A DNA stretch of 64,000 bases from Rugamonas fusca (GTDB lineage Bacteria; Pseudomonadota; Gammaproteobacteria; Burkholderiales; Burkholderiaceae_D), in NCBI RefSeq assembly GCF_014042365.1, contig NZ_JACEZS010000017.1, positions 62,001 through 126,000 on the forward strand, read 5' to 3'. The notes under the pieces were generated by a model. That model did no database searches. It was given only the letters and a program-made list of their open reading frames with translations, and had not been told where the DNA came from. Within the stretch, counting starts at the first letter, position 1. Each line of letters starts with the position of its first letter. Of this stretch, positions 17,207-25,764 are shown piece by piece. The position numbers and the translations under genes are program-made.

Positions 17207-18301
17207 TCAAGCGGGGTCGATCACGTAGTGCGATGTGCCCCAGTCCGTTATCGGCCGCTTGCTGAAAACGAAGGCGTCCACGCCCAGCCGCTGGCCGGCG
17301 CCCAGCGTCACCCGGCGCATCTCCTCCTTGCGCAGCACCACCTCCACCTCGAAGCGCAGCGTGGGCAGGTCGAACATGGCCAGCATGGCGTGCAGCGCCG
17401 CGGCGCCGGGGCTGCCTTTGATGAAGTGTTCGTATTGCGCACGCTCCAGCGGACCCAGCCGGATGCCGGCCACCAGGTCGCGCCGCCACATGCGCGGCCC
17501 CAGCGTCGCGCCGCGGCCCAGCAGGTTGTTCTGCCGGTTCAGGCGGGTGATGTGCTGCGGCGCCAGCGCGTGCATGCGGCCCACGCTGGGCGTGAGCCGA
17601 ACAGGAATGGCGAAGTATTCGGCCAGCACGCGCTCCACCATCACGGCCGACACGGGCCGCTGGCGGAATGCCGTCGCGTAATAGGCCGCCACCTCGTCCG
17701 GCACGGTCCGGGCACCGTGGGCGGCGTGGCCATCCTGGCCGCTCCGACCACCGTGGCCAGAAACATTGCCGGACAATGCCAGCAGGCGCGGCAGCATGCC
17801 ATCGCGGCCGTCGTCCGTTTGCGGCAGTTCCAGCCGGTGCTTGCGCCACGCCAGCCAGAACAGCGCCACCATGCGGTTGGAGAACAGGTCGATGAAGGCG
17901 CGCGGGCCGTCGTCCTGCTGGTCGTGCCGCCAGGCGGCGATACGTTCCGTGTAATGGTTGGGCAGCGCGCCGTGCGCGCCCAGCAGGCCCATGAACGCGG
18001 GCGTGATGCGGATGCGCTTGAGCTTGCCCTGCGCGGCCGCCGCGTGCAGCGCCGCTTCGCTGTCGATCGCCTCGCCCGCCTCCACCCGCAGCGCTTCGAT
18101 CTGGCTGGCGGGGAAGCTGAGCGACATGCTGTTGTCAAAATGCAGGTAGTCGCGCAGCACGGCCGTGCGCGGCACGCCCTGCGCCACCAGCAAGTCCTCC
18201 AGCAGCCGCACGGCCTGGACGAATTCGAAGCGCTGCGGCTCCTCCAGCATGCGTTCGATTATTCCAGCGGCCGGTCGGCGCTGCGCGGTGGGCATTTCCA
18301 T
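17207..18301 (-). CDS. tssG: Type VI secretion baseplate subunit TssG
   Basis: 364 aa starting MEMPTAQRRPAAGI. TssG features include EEPQRFEFVQAVRLLE near the N-terminus, LHFDNSMSLSFPASQI, GLLGAHGALPNHYTERI and the C-terminal LGPGAQLG-like turn LGAGQRLGVD. It forms the wedge of the baseplate with TssF and TssE. The start overlaps the end of tssF by 43 bases in another frame. tssE, tssK and the sheath genes are not near, so this is a detached part of a T6SS or one whose main cluster is elsewhere. Confidence 0.9.
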   Translation of the reverse strand: MEMPTAQRRPAAGIIERMLEEPQRFEFVQAVRLLEDLLVAQGVPRTAVLRDYLHFDNSMSLSFPASQIEALRVEAGEAIDSEAALHAAAAQGKLKRIRITPAFMGLLGAHGALPNHYTERIAAWRHDQQDDGPRAFIDLFSNRMVALFWLAWRKHRLELPQTDDGRDGMLPRLLALSGNVSGHGGRSGQDGHAAHGARTVPDEVAAYYATAFRQRPVSAVMVERVLAEYFAIPVRLTPSVGRMHALAPQHITRLNRQNNLLGRGATLGPRMWRRDLVAGIRLGPLERAQYEHFIKGSPGAAALHAMLAMFDLPTLRFEVEVVLRKEEMRRVTLGAGQRLGVDAFVFSKRPITDWGTSHYVIDPA

Positions 18302-20103
18302 AGTTCGTCTCCGGTTCGCTTGGACAGCACCACCAGCTGGCTGTACACGTTGATCTGGCCGTACAGGCCGAAGAAGTGGTCGAGCACCTGCACGAATAGA
18401 TGGATGCCGCCGCCGACGAAGGCCGCCTCGTCCAGCGTCACATGGATTTCCACGCCCGGCATCAGGGCCGCGTGCGGCTGGCGTCCCACCCAGGTTTGCG
18501 CCGTGCGGTAGTGCAGGTCCACCACGCCCTGGATGTGGCGTTGCGTCACCGGCGAGCGCGGCAAGTCGTACAGCGCCAGCATGGTGCGGAATTCCTCCAG
18601 GCCCATGCTGCTCAGCGCGCGGTGATTGAGCGACAGGTGGGCGATCAGCCGCCAGTGCGCGCTGTTGCCCGTCTCGAAGCGGCAACTGGCCGTGGGCTTG
18701 CGCAGCAGCCGGATGGTGGTGCTGGCGAGCGTGCCGTCCAGCACCAGGTCGCCATCCGGCTGGCCGTAGGGCAGCGACGATGGCAGGTCGCGGTTGCTGC
18801 ACAGCAGTTCGACGGACAGCGTGGGCGCGGTCGGCGCGCACGGCGCCAGCTCCTGGTCCACCAGCGCGATGCGGGTTTCGTGGCCTGGACTCAACAGGGC
18901 GGTCACCGGGTCGCGTCGCGTGACCCAGTAGCGCGGCGGCTGGTTGCCCGCATGCCGGTGGCGCCGGCCGTAAAACGGTTGCAGCGCCTCGGTACCGTCG
19001 CGCCGGGCCGGGTCGGTGACGAGGCTGGCCGACTGCACGTCGTAAATCTCGTAGGCGGCGGGGTCGGCCGCGTCCGCCAGCAGCGCGTAGTCCGGCGCCG
19101 CGTGGCTGATGCTGACCGGGGCGGCGGGACGCTTGAACAGATTGACCACCGGCACGCAGTGCGGCAGCAGGTTGTGCGGGCCCAGGCTGCCCAGCGTGCG
19201 GGCCAGGTGGGAGCCGCCGGCGACGTTGGCCAGCGCCAGCTGCAACGTCACACTGCGGCAGTCCGGCGGCAGCTGGGCGGCGATGGCGGCCCAGTCCATG
19301 TCGATGAAGTTGAATTTTTCCGGGAACGCGAAATATTCCGTCAGCAAACGATAGGCCGGATGTGAACGGGCGCCGCACGGCAGCAAGGCTTCGTCCTCGG
19401 AGAACCCCACTGCACGCAGCGGCACGCGCGCCAGCCGGCGCCAGTCCGGCTGGCCGGGCAGCACCAGGCACGCGCACGCGACGCGCATGAACAAGGTGTC
19501 GCGCAAGGCGGCGCAGAACAGTGGATCGCCGTCGATGAACAGGCGCAGTCGAGGCAGCGTCAGCCCGGCCAGGCTCGCCGGGCCGGTGCAGGAAATCGTG
19601 ATGCCGATGCTGGAACTGACGCCGGCACCCAGCCCTGTGGCGTGCGGCGCGTCGATCACGGCATGGAAGCGGGCGCCCGTCACTGCGAGCGGCGCCAGCA
19701 GCACGTCGTTGGCGGTGCTGAACAGGCACTTCACGCCCTGCTCCTGCAGCGACTTCATGACGGCGCCGCGCGGCACGGTGATCACTTCCTCGGCCGCCTC
19801 CGCCTTCGTATGCCGCAAATCCAGTTGCGCGATCGAACACGGCGGGAAGCAGCGCAGGTAGTGCGGATACAGCATTTCCAGCAGCGATTCCGTGAACAGC
19901 GGAAAGTCGTCATCCATGCGCTTGGAGACGCGCGCAGCCAGCAGCGCCGTGCCTTCCATCATCCGTTCGATGTGGGGATCCTTGCAGATGCCGCCGCTCA
20001 GTTCCATCTTGCTGGCCAGGCCAGGGAAGCGTTCGCCAAAGGCGCGCATGTTCCGGCGCAGCAGGGCCAGCTCGGCTTCGTAATATGGGATCAGGTGCTC
20101 CAT
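18259..20103 (-). CDS. tssF: Type VI secretion baseplate subunit TssF
   Basis: 614 aa from the ATG at 20103, giving the family-typical start MEHLIPYYEAELALLRR. Further TssF signatures: AFGERFPGLASKMELSGG, DDFPLFTESLLEMLYPHYLR, and the C-terminal GGGIHLFVQVLDHFFGLYGQ. It partners TssG (2:1) in the baseplate wedge. This is the first gene of the minus-strand module; the region upstream is an unrelated operon, so a promoter probably lies between 20,104 and 20,202. Confidence 0.92.
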   Translation of the reverse strand: MEHLIPYYEAELALLRRNMRAFGERFPGLASKMELSGGICKDPHIERMMEGTALLAARVSKRMDDDFPLFTESLLEMLYPHYLRCFPPCSIAQLDLRHTKAEAAEEVITVPRGAVMKSLQEQGVKCLFSTANDVLLAPLAVTGARFHAVIDAPHATGLGAGVSSSIGITISCTGPASLAGLTLPRLRLFIDGDPLFCAALRDTLFMRVACACLVLPGQPDWRRLARVPLRAVGFSEDEALLPCGARSHPAYRLLTEYFAFPEKFNFIDMDWAAIAAQLPPDCRSVTLQLALANVAGGSHLARTLGSLGPHNLLPHCVPVVNLFKRPAAPVSISHAAPDYALLADAADPAAYEIYDVQSASLVTDPARRDGTEALQPFYGRRHRHAGNQPPRYWVTRRDPVTALLSPGHETRIALVDQELAPCAPTAPTLSVELLCSNRDLPSSLPYGQPDGDLVLDGTLASTTIRLLRKPTASCRFETGNSAHWRLIAHLSLNHRALSSMGLEEFRTMLALYDLPRSPVTQRHIQGVVDLHYRTAQTWVGRQPHAALMPGVEIHVTLDEAAFVGGGIHLFVQVLDHFFGLYGQINVYSQLVVLSKRTGDELWKCPPRSADRPLE

Positions 20104-20175
20104 GGTCCACTCCCCTTGCAAGAAAGGAATGGCCATACTGTCACCGATGCAATACGCGCTGCTTGATCTATGGCA

Positions 20176-20199
20176 AAGCCCGCCAGCGCCGACGGGCTT
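20176..20199 (-). terminator. Hairpin after the EamA gene
   Basis: AAGCCCG and CGGGCTT pair around a 10-base loop directly after the EamA stop. No T run follows on the minus strand, so termination may be weak. Confidence 0.4.
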
Positions 20200-20202
20200 C
20201 GC

Positions 20203-21102
20203 TTACGTGGTTGCTACCGCTGGCAAGTCCGGCCGGCGGCTTGCATAAACGGAGTGGAACAGCACGGCGACGATGATGATCGCCCCGCCCAGCATCACCT
20301 GCGCGCCCGGCTGTTCGCCGAAGCGGCTCCAGATCCACAGCGGCGCGAGCGCCGTTTCCAGCAGCAGGAACAGGCCCGTGTTCGAGGCTGCGACGTAACG
20401 TGTGCTCAGCGCGAGCAAGCCCAGCGCCAATGGCATGACGAGCGCCCCTTCGATCAGCGTCCACACGCCGTGCGTGGGCGCGAGCAGGGCCGGGATGTTG
20501 TCCAGCGGCGTCAACTGCAAGCCGGCCACGAGCAGCGCGGCCACCACGCCCCCCAGCGAAGGCAGCCCGACCGTGCCGCCCTCCACGCGCGCGGAACACA
20601 GGAATGCCATGGCCATCGCGACGGAAGTCGCCATCGCGAAATAGTTGGCGTACATCGACCCGCCGGATGGCGCGCCGCTGATCGTCACGGCCACGCCGCA
20701 CAGGGCGATGGCGGCGGCCATCAGCACGGCGCGGTCCAGCCGCTCGGCGAACAGCAGGCGCGCCAGCAAGGCGGAAACGAAGGGCGTCGACGAAATGATG
20801 ACCAGCACCGTCGCCACCGCGCCATGGGCCAGCGCGGACACGAAGGTGACCGAGGCGATCGCGAAAAACACCGTGGCCGCCAGGTTGCTGCGCGTGGGCC
20901 ACGGCTTGCCGATCACCGCCCGCCAGCGCGGCACCAGCGCATACACCAGCACGAACGCCAGCCACATGAGCAGGCCGCGCAGGATCACGATCACCCAGGC
21001 ATCGTCGATGTGCATCAGGCGGATCAGCAAGGCGTCCAGGCTGAGCAGCAGGCCGCCGGCGATGCCGATGGCGCTGCCGCGCATGGTGTTGGAATTGGTC
21101 AT
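20203..21102 (-). CDS. EamA/DMT-family transporter
   Basis: 299 aa from the ATG at 21102. Ten hydrophobic helices and two EamA repeats (first about residues 10-140 with FFAIASVTFVSALAHGAVA, second about 155-285 with STRYVAASNTGLFLLLETAL). Members export small metabolites. The start overlaps the stop of the PLP-type gene by four bases (ATGA), making it the last gene of a five-gene operon and the likely exporter of its product. Confidence 0.85.
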   Translation of the reverse strand: MTNSNTMRGSAIGIAGGLLLSLDALLIRLMHIDDAWVIVILRGLLMWLAFVLVYALVPRWRAVIGKPWPTRSNLAATVFFAIASVTFVSALAHGAVATVLVIISSTPFVSALLARLLFAERLDRAVLMAAAIALCGVAVTISGAPSGGSMYANYFAMATSVAMAMAFLCSARVEGGTVGLPSLGGVVAALLVAGLQLTPLDNIPALLAPTHGVWTLIEGALVMPLALGLLALSTRYVAASNTGLFLLLETALAPLWIWSRFGEQPGAQVMLGGAIIIVAVLFHSVYASRRPDLPAVATT

Positions 21103-21983
21103 GAATGTTGAAATAGATGTTGGAGGGCGGCCTGCACCTGGGGCGCAAGATCGACGGGAGCGTCCGCCTTCGCACCGCGCGACCAAGTGGCGATGCGCAG
21201 CGTATCGGACTCGGGGAAATACGTCGCACCGACCTCGCGCAGCGCCGCCTTGTCCAGCCGCCGGAACAGGTCGTGGCGGAAGCAGGCGAACGGCAGCGCG
21301 TGCCCGGCATCGGACACGCGCGCCAGCGCGGCGCCCACCTGCGGCGCATGAACCGCGCCGATGGCCGCCTTGTTGAAGCGCAGCGATCCCGATTCGTCGA
21401 GGTTGCGCAAGGCCTGGATCAGCGGCGCTTGCGACGCCGTGGACGTTTCCAGCAGCGCCAGCAAATCGTAGGGCTGGCTGGCCGCCACATCCTGCCGCAC
21501 CGCGACCAGCGCCAGCCCGACGGCCAGCGCGGCATGCTTGTGGAACGGCGCGACGAACACCCTGGCGCTGCTGACCAGTTCACGATGCAGGTTGGTCGCA
21601 AAGCTGTGGGAAGCATCGACCAGCTCGATGGGCGACGCCTCGCGCGACAGGCGCTGCACCGCGCCCGTGTACGGACAGACATGGGTGGTGAGCAGCGCGT
21701 CCACCGGCCGCCCGCCGCCGTTGCCCAAGGCGCCAAACAATTGTTCGACAGGCGCGTAGTGGCGGCCACGGGCCAGCGCCACGTGCCGGCCACGGGCGGC
21801 CAGCAATTGGACCAGCACCAGCAAGCCATGGGTGACGGAGGGCACCAGGAAGAGCGCGAATTCCTGCAAGCCATAGGCGGCGGCAAGGCGCTCACGCAAG
21901 GCGTTGCGCAGCATCCTCGCGTCGCGAAAGAAATTGCCCGCCCCCTCATGCTGGAAGATCGGGGCGATGGAAGCGCTGTCCAT
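21099..21983 (-). CDS. PLP-dependent-aminotransferase-fold protein (DUF6024-like)
   Basis: 294 aa. It has an aminotransferase class V-like layout: VPSVTHGLLVLVQLL as helix after the small-domain entry, HVCPYTGAV, then IELVDASHSFATNL (Asp position for the PLP nitrogen) and VAPFHKHAALAVGL, whose Lys could form the PLP Schiff base. It is shorter than usual transferases of about 380 aa, and I cannot assign a substrate. It starts 20 bases after the NUDIX gene and overlaps the EamA gene. Assignment to DUF6024 is from memory of the pattern. Confidence 0.55.
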   Translation of the reverse strand: MDSASIAPIFQHEGAGNFFRDARMLRNALRERLAAAYGLQEFALFLVPSVTHGLLVLVQLLAARGRHVALARGRHYAPVEQLFGALGNGGGRPVDALLTTHVCPYTGAVQRLSREASPIELVDASHSFATNLHRELVSSARVFVAPFHKHAALAVGLALVAVRQDVAASQPYDLLALLETSTASQAPLIQALRNLDESGSLRFNKAAIGAVHAPQVGAALARVSDAGHALPFACFRHDLFRRLDKAALREVGATYFPESDTLRIATWSRGAKADAPVDLAPQVQAALQHLFQHS

Positions 21984-22003
21984 AGCTCGCTCGCCGCCTG
22001 CCG

Positions 22004-22408
22004 TCAGGCGATCAGCTTCTTCTTCAGCAGCAGCGGGATCACCGCGTTGGCGAACACGGAACCGACCTGCGGCGCTGGCCCCGCCAGGTCGCTGCGATAC
22101 CAGACGATTTCCTCGATCTCCGCGCTCGCGCGCGGCTCGCCGACGATGTCGGCCAGGTACACATGCATCTCGATCGGTATGCCTTCGAACGCCGCCACGC
22201 CACGGAACATGCCGAGGTAGGAAGCGTCCTGTATCGCCACGTCCAGCTCCTCGCGCACCTCGCGCGCCAGGCAATCGAGGTTGTCCTCGCCGGGCTGCGG
22301 TTTGCCTCCCGGCGAAATGAAGGTCGTGGTGCCGCGCTTGCGCGTGAGCAGCAGGGCATTGTCGCGCACGATGGCGGCGGCGCATTTGACGATGGCGGTT
22401 TTCTGCAT
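22004..22408 (-). CDS. NUDIX hydrolase
   Basis: 134 aa from the ATG at 22408 (MQKTAIVKCAAAIV). The Nudix box is complete: GGKPQPGEDNLDCLA followed by REVREELDV fits GX5EX7REUXEEXGU except for the final Gly. It would hydrolyse a nucleoside diphosphate-linked compound. Third gene in the operon, 72 bases after the PP-loop gene; it may act on a nucleotide intermediate of the pathway rather than in general house-cleaning. Confidence 0.85.
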   Translation of the reverse strand: MQKTAIVKCAAAIVRDNALLLTRKRGTTTFISPGGKPQPGEDNLDCLAREVREELDVAIQDASYLGMFRGVAAFEGIPIEMHVYLADIVGEPRASAEIEEIVWYRSDLAGPAPQVGSVFANAVIPLLLKKKLIA

Positions 22409-22480
22409 GGATGTGACGGTGTGGATGGAATGACAGCCACCGTGCGGCACCGGAAATCAGGCACCGCGCGGTGACGGGGG

Positions 22481-23182
22481 TTACGCCGCTTCGGCCAGCG
22501 GCTGCGGCGCCACGTGCAATTGTCCGCCCGACAGGAAGTCGATGATGCTCATGGCCAGCGGGGTTTTTTCCTGCAGGTAGGACAGGATTACCTCGTCCGA
22601 TGGCGTGGTGAAGCTGTCGCCGAAGATGCTCACGCCTTCCAGCGATTTGGTCGAGATGCCCAGTTGCAGCAGCTTGTACTTGACGTCGTCGGACGATTGC
22701 GCGAACTCGTAGATCGGCGAGCGGTACGCGATGTCGAATTTCTCCATCATCTTGACGAAGTATTCCTTGGCCACCAGGCGCTGCTCGGGGAATTCCTTTT
22801 GATAGTTGGTGATGCCATCGTTGACGACGGAAATATCGTTGCGGCGGCAGAAGTCGACCAGGTGGGCGTGGATCGCCAGCTTCTCCCCCAGCAGCACCAG
22901 GTTCTTCTTGTGCTTGAGGATGTCCGTCTCGATGTGTTCGATGGCGATGGCGCGGAACGCGCCGCTGATGTCCTCCACCGTGTGGCCCACCACCAGCTCG
23001 CCGAAGCGGCGGCGCAGTTCGTCGACGCGGTGCGACAGGATGCCACGGTGCAGCGAGCAGCCGCTGTTGGCCGAATACAGCTGGACCGGAATGCCTTGCA
23101 ACATGAGATGGCAGGCCGCGAGGGTACTGTCGCGTCCGCCGGTAAACATGACCAATTGGGTTGCCGCTGGTGTTCGCATCAT
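22481..23182 (-). CDS. PP-loop ATPase, QueC/adenine-nucleotide alpha-hydrolase-like
   Basis: 233 aa. TGGRDSTLAACHLM near the N-terminus is the PP-loop (SGGxDS) of N-type ATP pyrophosphatases such as QueC, ThiI and TtuA. The protein lacks the C-terminal zinc CxxC set of QueC, so it is a diverged relative, possibly adenylating a carboxylate or carbonyl for amide or thio transfer. Two ATGs in tandem; the second (23179) has better spacing from AAGGA. It starts 35 bases after the LOG gene. Confidence 0.7.
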   Translation of the reverse strand: MMRTPAATQLVMFTGGRDSTLAACHLMLQGIPVQLYSANSGCSLHRGILSHRVDELRRRFGELVVGHTVEDISGAFRAIAIEHIETDILKHKKNLVLLGEKLAIHAHLVDFCRRNDISVVNDGITNYQKEFPEQRLVAKEYFVKMMEKFDIAYRSPIYEFAQSSDDVKYKLLQLGISTKSLEGVSIFGDSFTTPSDEVILSYLQEKTPLAMSIIDFLSGGQLHVAPQPLAEAA

Positions 23183-23217
23183 TTTTCCTTTTGTAAGAAG
23201 TTGGTCTCCCGCGCCGC

Positions 23218-23847
23218 TCAGGCGGCGCGTGCGTTCTGCAAGGCGGTGAGCGGGATCTGGCTGCCGATATGGGCGGCGATCGCGTCCGCATCATCCAGTA
23301 CTGTTATTTCACCGAGCTCACCGGGGTTGATGAGGCCGGAATACTCGAGACGTTCGCGCATCCACCCCAGCAAGCCCTGCCAGAACTGCGTCCCCACCAG
23401 CACGACCGGCACCTTGCTCATTTTTCGTGTCTGCATCAAGGTCAGCATCTCGAACAGTTCATCGAGCGTGCCCATACCGCCGGGCATCACGATGAACGCA
23501 TGCGAACACTTGGCGAAGGCCAGCTTGCGGGTGGTGAAGTTGTCGAAAACGAGAGCAATATCCTGGTAGCTGTCGTCCAGCGGTTCGAACGGCAGGGCGA
23601 TGTTGAAGCCCACCGTCTGGCTGGCGCCGGCGCTCGCGCCCGCGTTCGCCGCGCGCATGATGCCGGGACCGCCGCCGGAAATGACGGTATAGCCCTGGTT
23701 CGACAGACGCTCGGCGATCCCATATGCAAGACGATAGAGCTCGCTCTCCGGCGCAATCCGCGCGCTGCCAAATATGCTCACAGCGGTCCCGATGCGGCCC
23801 AGTGTCTGTTCGATACAGTCAAGTTCCCTGAGTATGGTTGCATGCAT
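23218..23847 (-). CDS. LOG-family phosphoribohydrolase (TIGR00730-type)
   Basis: 209 aa. SGGGPGIMRAANAGA and VMPGGMGTLDELFEML are the GGGxxGxM and PGGxGTxxE motifs of LOG/lysine-decarboxylase-like proteins, which release free bases from nucleoside monophosphates (cytokinin activation in plants and actinobacteria). First gene of the minus-strand operon, read away from a LysR gene 128 bp off. In this setting it may supply a purine-derived base or ribose phosphate for a dedicated pathway. Confidence 0.85.
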   Translation of the reverse strand: MHATILRELDCIEQTLGRIGTAVSIFGSARIAPESELYRLAYGIAERLSNQGYTVISGGGPGIMRAANAGASAGASQTVGFNIALPFEPLDDSYQDIALVFDNFTTRKLAFAKCSHAFIVMPGGMGTLDELFEMLTLMQTRKMSKVPVVLVGTQFWQGLLGWMRERLEYSGLINPGELGEITVLDDADAIAAHIGSQIPLTALQNARAA

Positions 23848-23975
23848 GGATTTGCCAGTGGAAAAGCGAAGTTAAATCGAATGAAACATTTGCAAGAAAA
23901 TATTTTAGCCGCACTTTTCCAGACGGCGTAGCGAAATTAATGCACAATGGCTGCAAATAAATTTCACAGCCAATC
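23848..23975. promoter_or_regulatory. Divergent promoter region between the LOG operon and lysR
   Basis: 128 bp, AT-rich compared with the genes on both sides. LysR-type regulators commonly bind such divergent spacers, so this is the expected control site for the five-gene operon. I see no unambiguous operator or sigma-70 hexamers. Confidence 0.4.
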
Positions 23976-24866
23976 ATGCGCCGCTTACCGCCGTTACGGG
24001 CTATCCAGAGTTTCGAGGCCGCCGCCGACCATGCCAGTTTCAGCCGCGCCGCGACGGCCCTGTGCGTCACCCACAGCGCCATCAGCCACCAGATCCGCGC
24101 GCTCGAAGAATGGTTGGGGAAGGATTTATTCGTGCGTCACAACAGCGGCGTGCGCCTGACGCCGGAAGGGGAACAATTGAAAAGCGCGTGCAACGCGGCG
24201 TTCTCGCGGCTGGAAGACGAGTGCGCCCGCATCCGCGCGCCGGCCCTCGAGCGCAAGCTGACCATCGCCTGCTCGGCCAGTTTCCTGGCGCACTGGCTGC
24301 TGCCGCGCATCGAACGCTTCTCGCGCCAGTTGCCGCAACTGGTGCTCAATTTCCAGACCAGCGGCGATGTCGATGCCCTGCTGTCGCAGCGGGTGGACGC
24401 GCTGATCCTGAGCGGCCAGGCGCCCGCCTCGGCCGACATCGACGCCACCTGCCTGGCGGCCGACGCCATCGGCCCCGTGTGCGCGCCGAACTGGCCCCAT
24501 CCACCGCGCGCGCCGCAGGACATCCTGGCGCTGCCCCTGTTCCACGCCACTTCGCGGCTGGACGCGTGGAACGAGTGGGCCGGCATGGCCGGCCTCAGCG
24601 CCAACCTGCATCACGGACAAACGCTGGACAGCCTGTCGCTGACCATCGAGGCGGCGCGCAGCGGCCTCGGTTTCGCCATCACGCCCCAGCTGCTGGTGCG
24701 GCGCGACCTGGAGGAGGGACGGCTGATCGCGCCGCTGGGCTTCATCCAGGCCGAGCGTTCGACCTTCCTCTACCTGAGCGCGGCGCGCAAGACGCAGCCC
24801 GACATCGCCGCGTTCCGCCACTGGCTGGTGCAGGAGGCGGACAGCGATGCGCCGCCGCTGATCTGA
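23976..24866 (+). CDS. LysR-family transcriptional regulator (GcvA-like)
   Basis: 296 aa. N-terminal helix-turn-helix of the GcvA type (LRAIQSFEAAADHASFSRAA, VTHSAISHQIRALEEWLG), then a periplasmic-binding-protein-like effector domain (LTIACSASFLAHWLLPRIERF). Divergent to the LOG-PP-loop-NUDIX-PLP-EamA operon and most likely its regulator, responding to a pathway metabolite. Confidence 0.9.
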   Translation: MRRLPPLRAIQSFEAAADHASFSRAATALCVTHSAISHQIRALEEWLGKDLFVRHNSGVRLTPEGEQLKSACNAAFSRLEDECARIRAPALERKLTIACSASFLAHWLLPRIERFSRQLPQLVLNFQTSGDVDALLSQRVDALILSGQAPASADIDATCLAADAIGPVCAPNWPHPPRAPQDILALPLFHATSRLDAWNEWAGMAGLSANLHHGQTLDSLSLTIEAARSGLGFAITPQLLVRRDLEEGRLIAPLGFIQAERSTFLYLSAARKTQPDIAAFRHWLVQEADSDAPPLI

Positions 24867-25041
24867 CGGCTGCCTGCCCGGCGCGGCCGCGCGTGACAGC
24901 CGATGTGGTACAAAATTGACGCCCTCACCCGTCGTGCGGCCCAGCTGTCGTAGAATGGCCGCTATCACCGCTGTTCGCTTGCCCGCCCCCCCGCCGTAAG
25001 CGATCCGCCCCCACCCAACATCCCACGGAGGCGAACCGCCC

Positions 25042-25764
25042 ATGCTTCGGCAATTCCTGTGTCTGCTTGTCGCCCTGTTCCTTGCTCCCGCCGCACAGGC
25101 GGCATCCGGCGAGCTCGTCATGATCGCGCCCACCGACCTGGCCATGCCGCTGGTGCAGTTCCGCGACGGCAAACTGAGCGGCGGCATCCTGAAAGACCTG
25201 GGCGATGCGCTGGCCCAGCGCCTGGGACGGCAGGCCAGCTACCTGAGCGTGGACGTCGATGGCGTCACCCCCACCCTGACCCAGGGCCGCGCCGACGGCA
25301 TCTGCTACGTGCTGCCGTTCTGGATCGATGGCGACTACCAGTGGAGCCGGCCGCTGATCCCGGACGCGGAACTGGTGGTGGCGCGCGAAGGGGCGCCGCC
25401 AATCCGCTCGCTGGCCGACCTGCGCGACCGCGCCATCGGCACCGTGGCCGGCTACCGTTATCCGCGCGTGGAGCAGGTGCTGGGCAAGCAATTTTTCCGC
25501 ACCGAGTCGCCCAATATGGACAAGAACCTGCGCCGGCTGATGGCGGGCGAGGTGCAGTACACCATCATGGTGCAGTCCACCATGGCCTACCTGAGCCGCA
25601 ACGACAAGACGCTGCGCCTGCGCCCCGACCTGGTGTTCTCCACCTTCAAGGCGCAGTGCGCGTTCTCGCGCAAGTCCGCCATCCCGTTCCAGGACATCAA
25701 CCGCGCCCTCGACGCGCTGGCCGACGACGGCAGCGTGGAGCGCATCCTGGCCCGTTATCGCTGA
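25042..25764 (+). CDS. Periplasmic solute-binding protein, amino-acid type (SBP_bac_3-like)
   Basis: 240 aa with a signal peptide (MLRQFLCLLVALFLAPAAQA). Body pattern KLSGGILKDLGDALAQRLG, VTPTLTQGRADGIC and IGTVAGYRYPRVEQ fits family 3 solute-binding proteins. No permease or ATPase gene is adjacent, so it may be a sensor or orphan binding protein. A good ribosome site (CGGAGG) precedes the ATG. Confidence 0.8.
   Translation: MLRQFLCLLVALFLAPAAQAASGELVMIAPTDLAMPLVQFRDGKLSGGILKDLGDALAQRLGRQASYLSVDVDGVTPTLTQGRADGICYVLPFWIDGDYQWSRPLIPDAELVVAREGAPPIRSLADLRDRAIGTVAGYRYPRVEQVLGKQFFRTESPNMDKNLRRLMAGEVQYTIMVQSTMAYLSRNDKTLRLRPDLVFSTFKAQCAFSRKSAIPFQDINRALDALADDGSVERILARYR

Noticed and set aside
17207..19840. 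877-codon frame covering tssG and part of tssF
   Set aside because: Only the last 364 codons are TssG; the rest is an out-of-frame reading of tssF.
21099..23294. 731-codon frame over the LOG/PP-loop/NUDIX/PLP operon
   Set aside because: Only the final 294 codons have a protein-like pattern; the upstream part is a shadow of the NUDIX and PP-loop genes.
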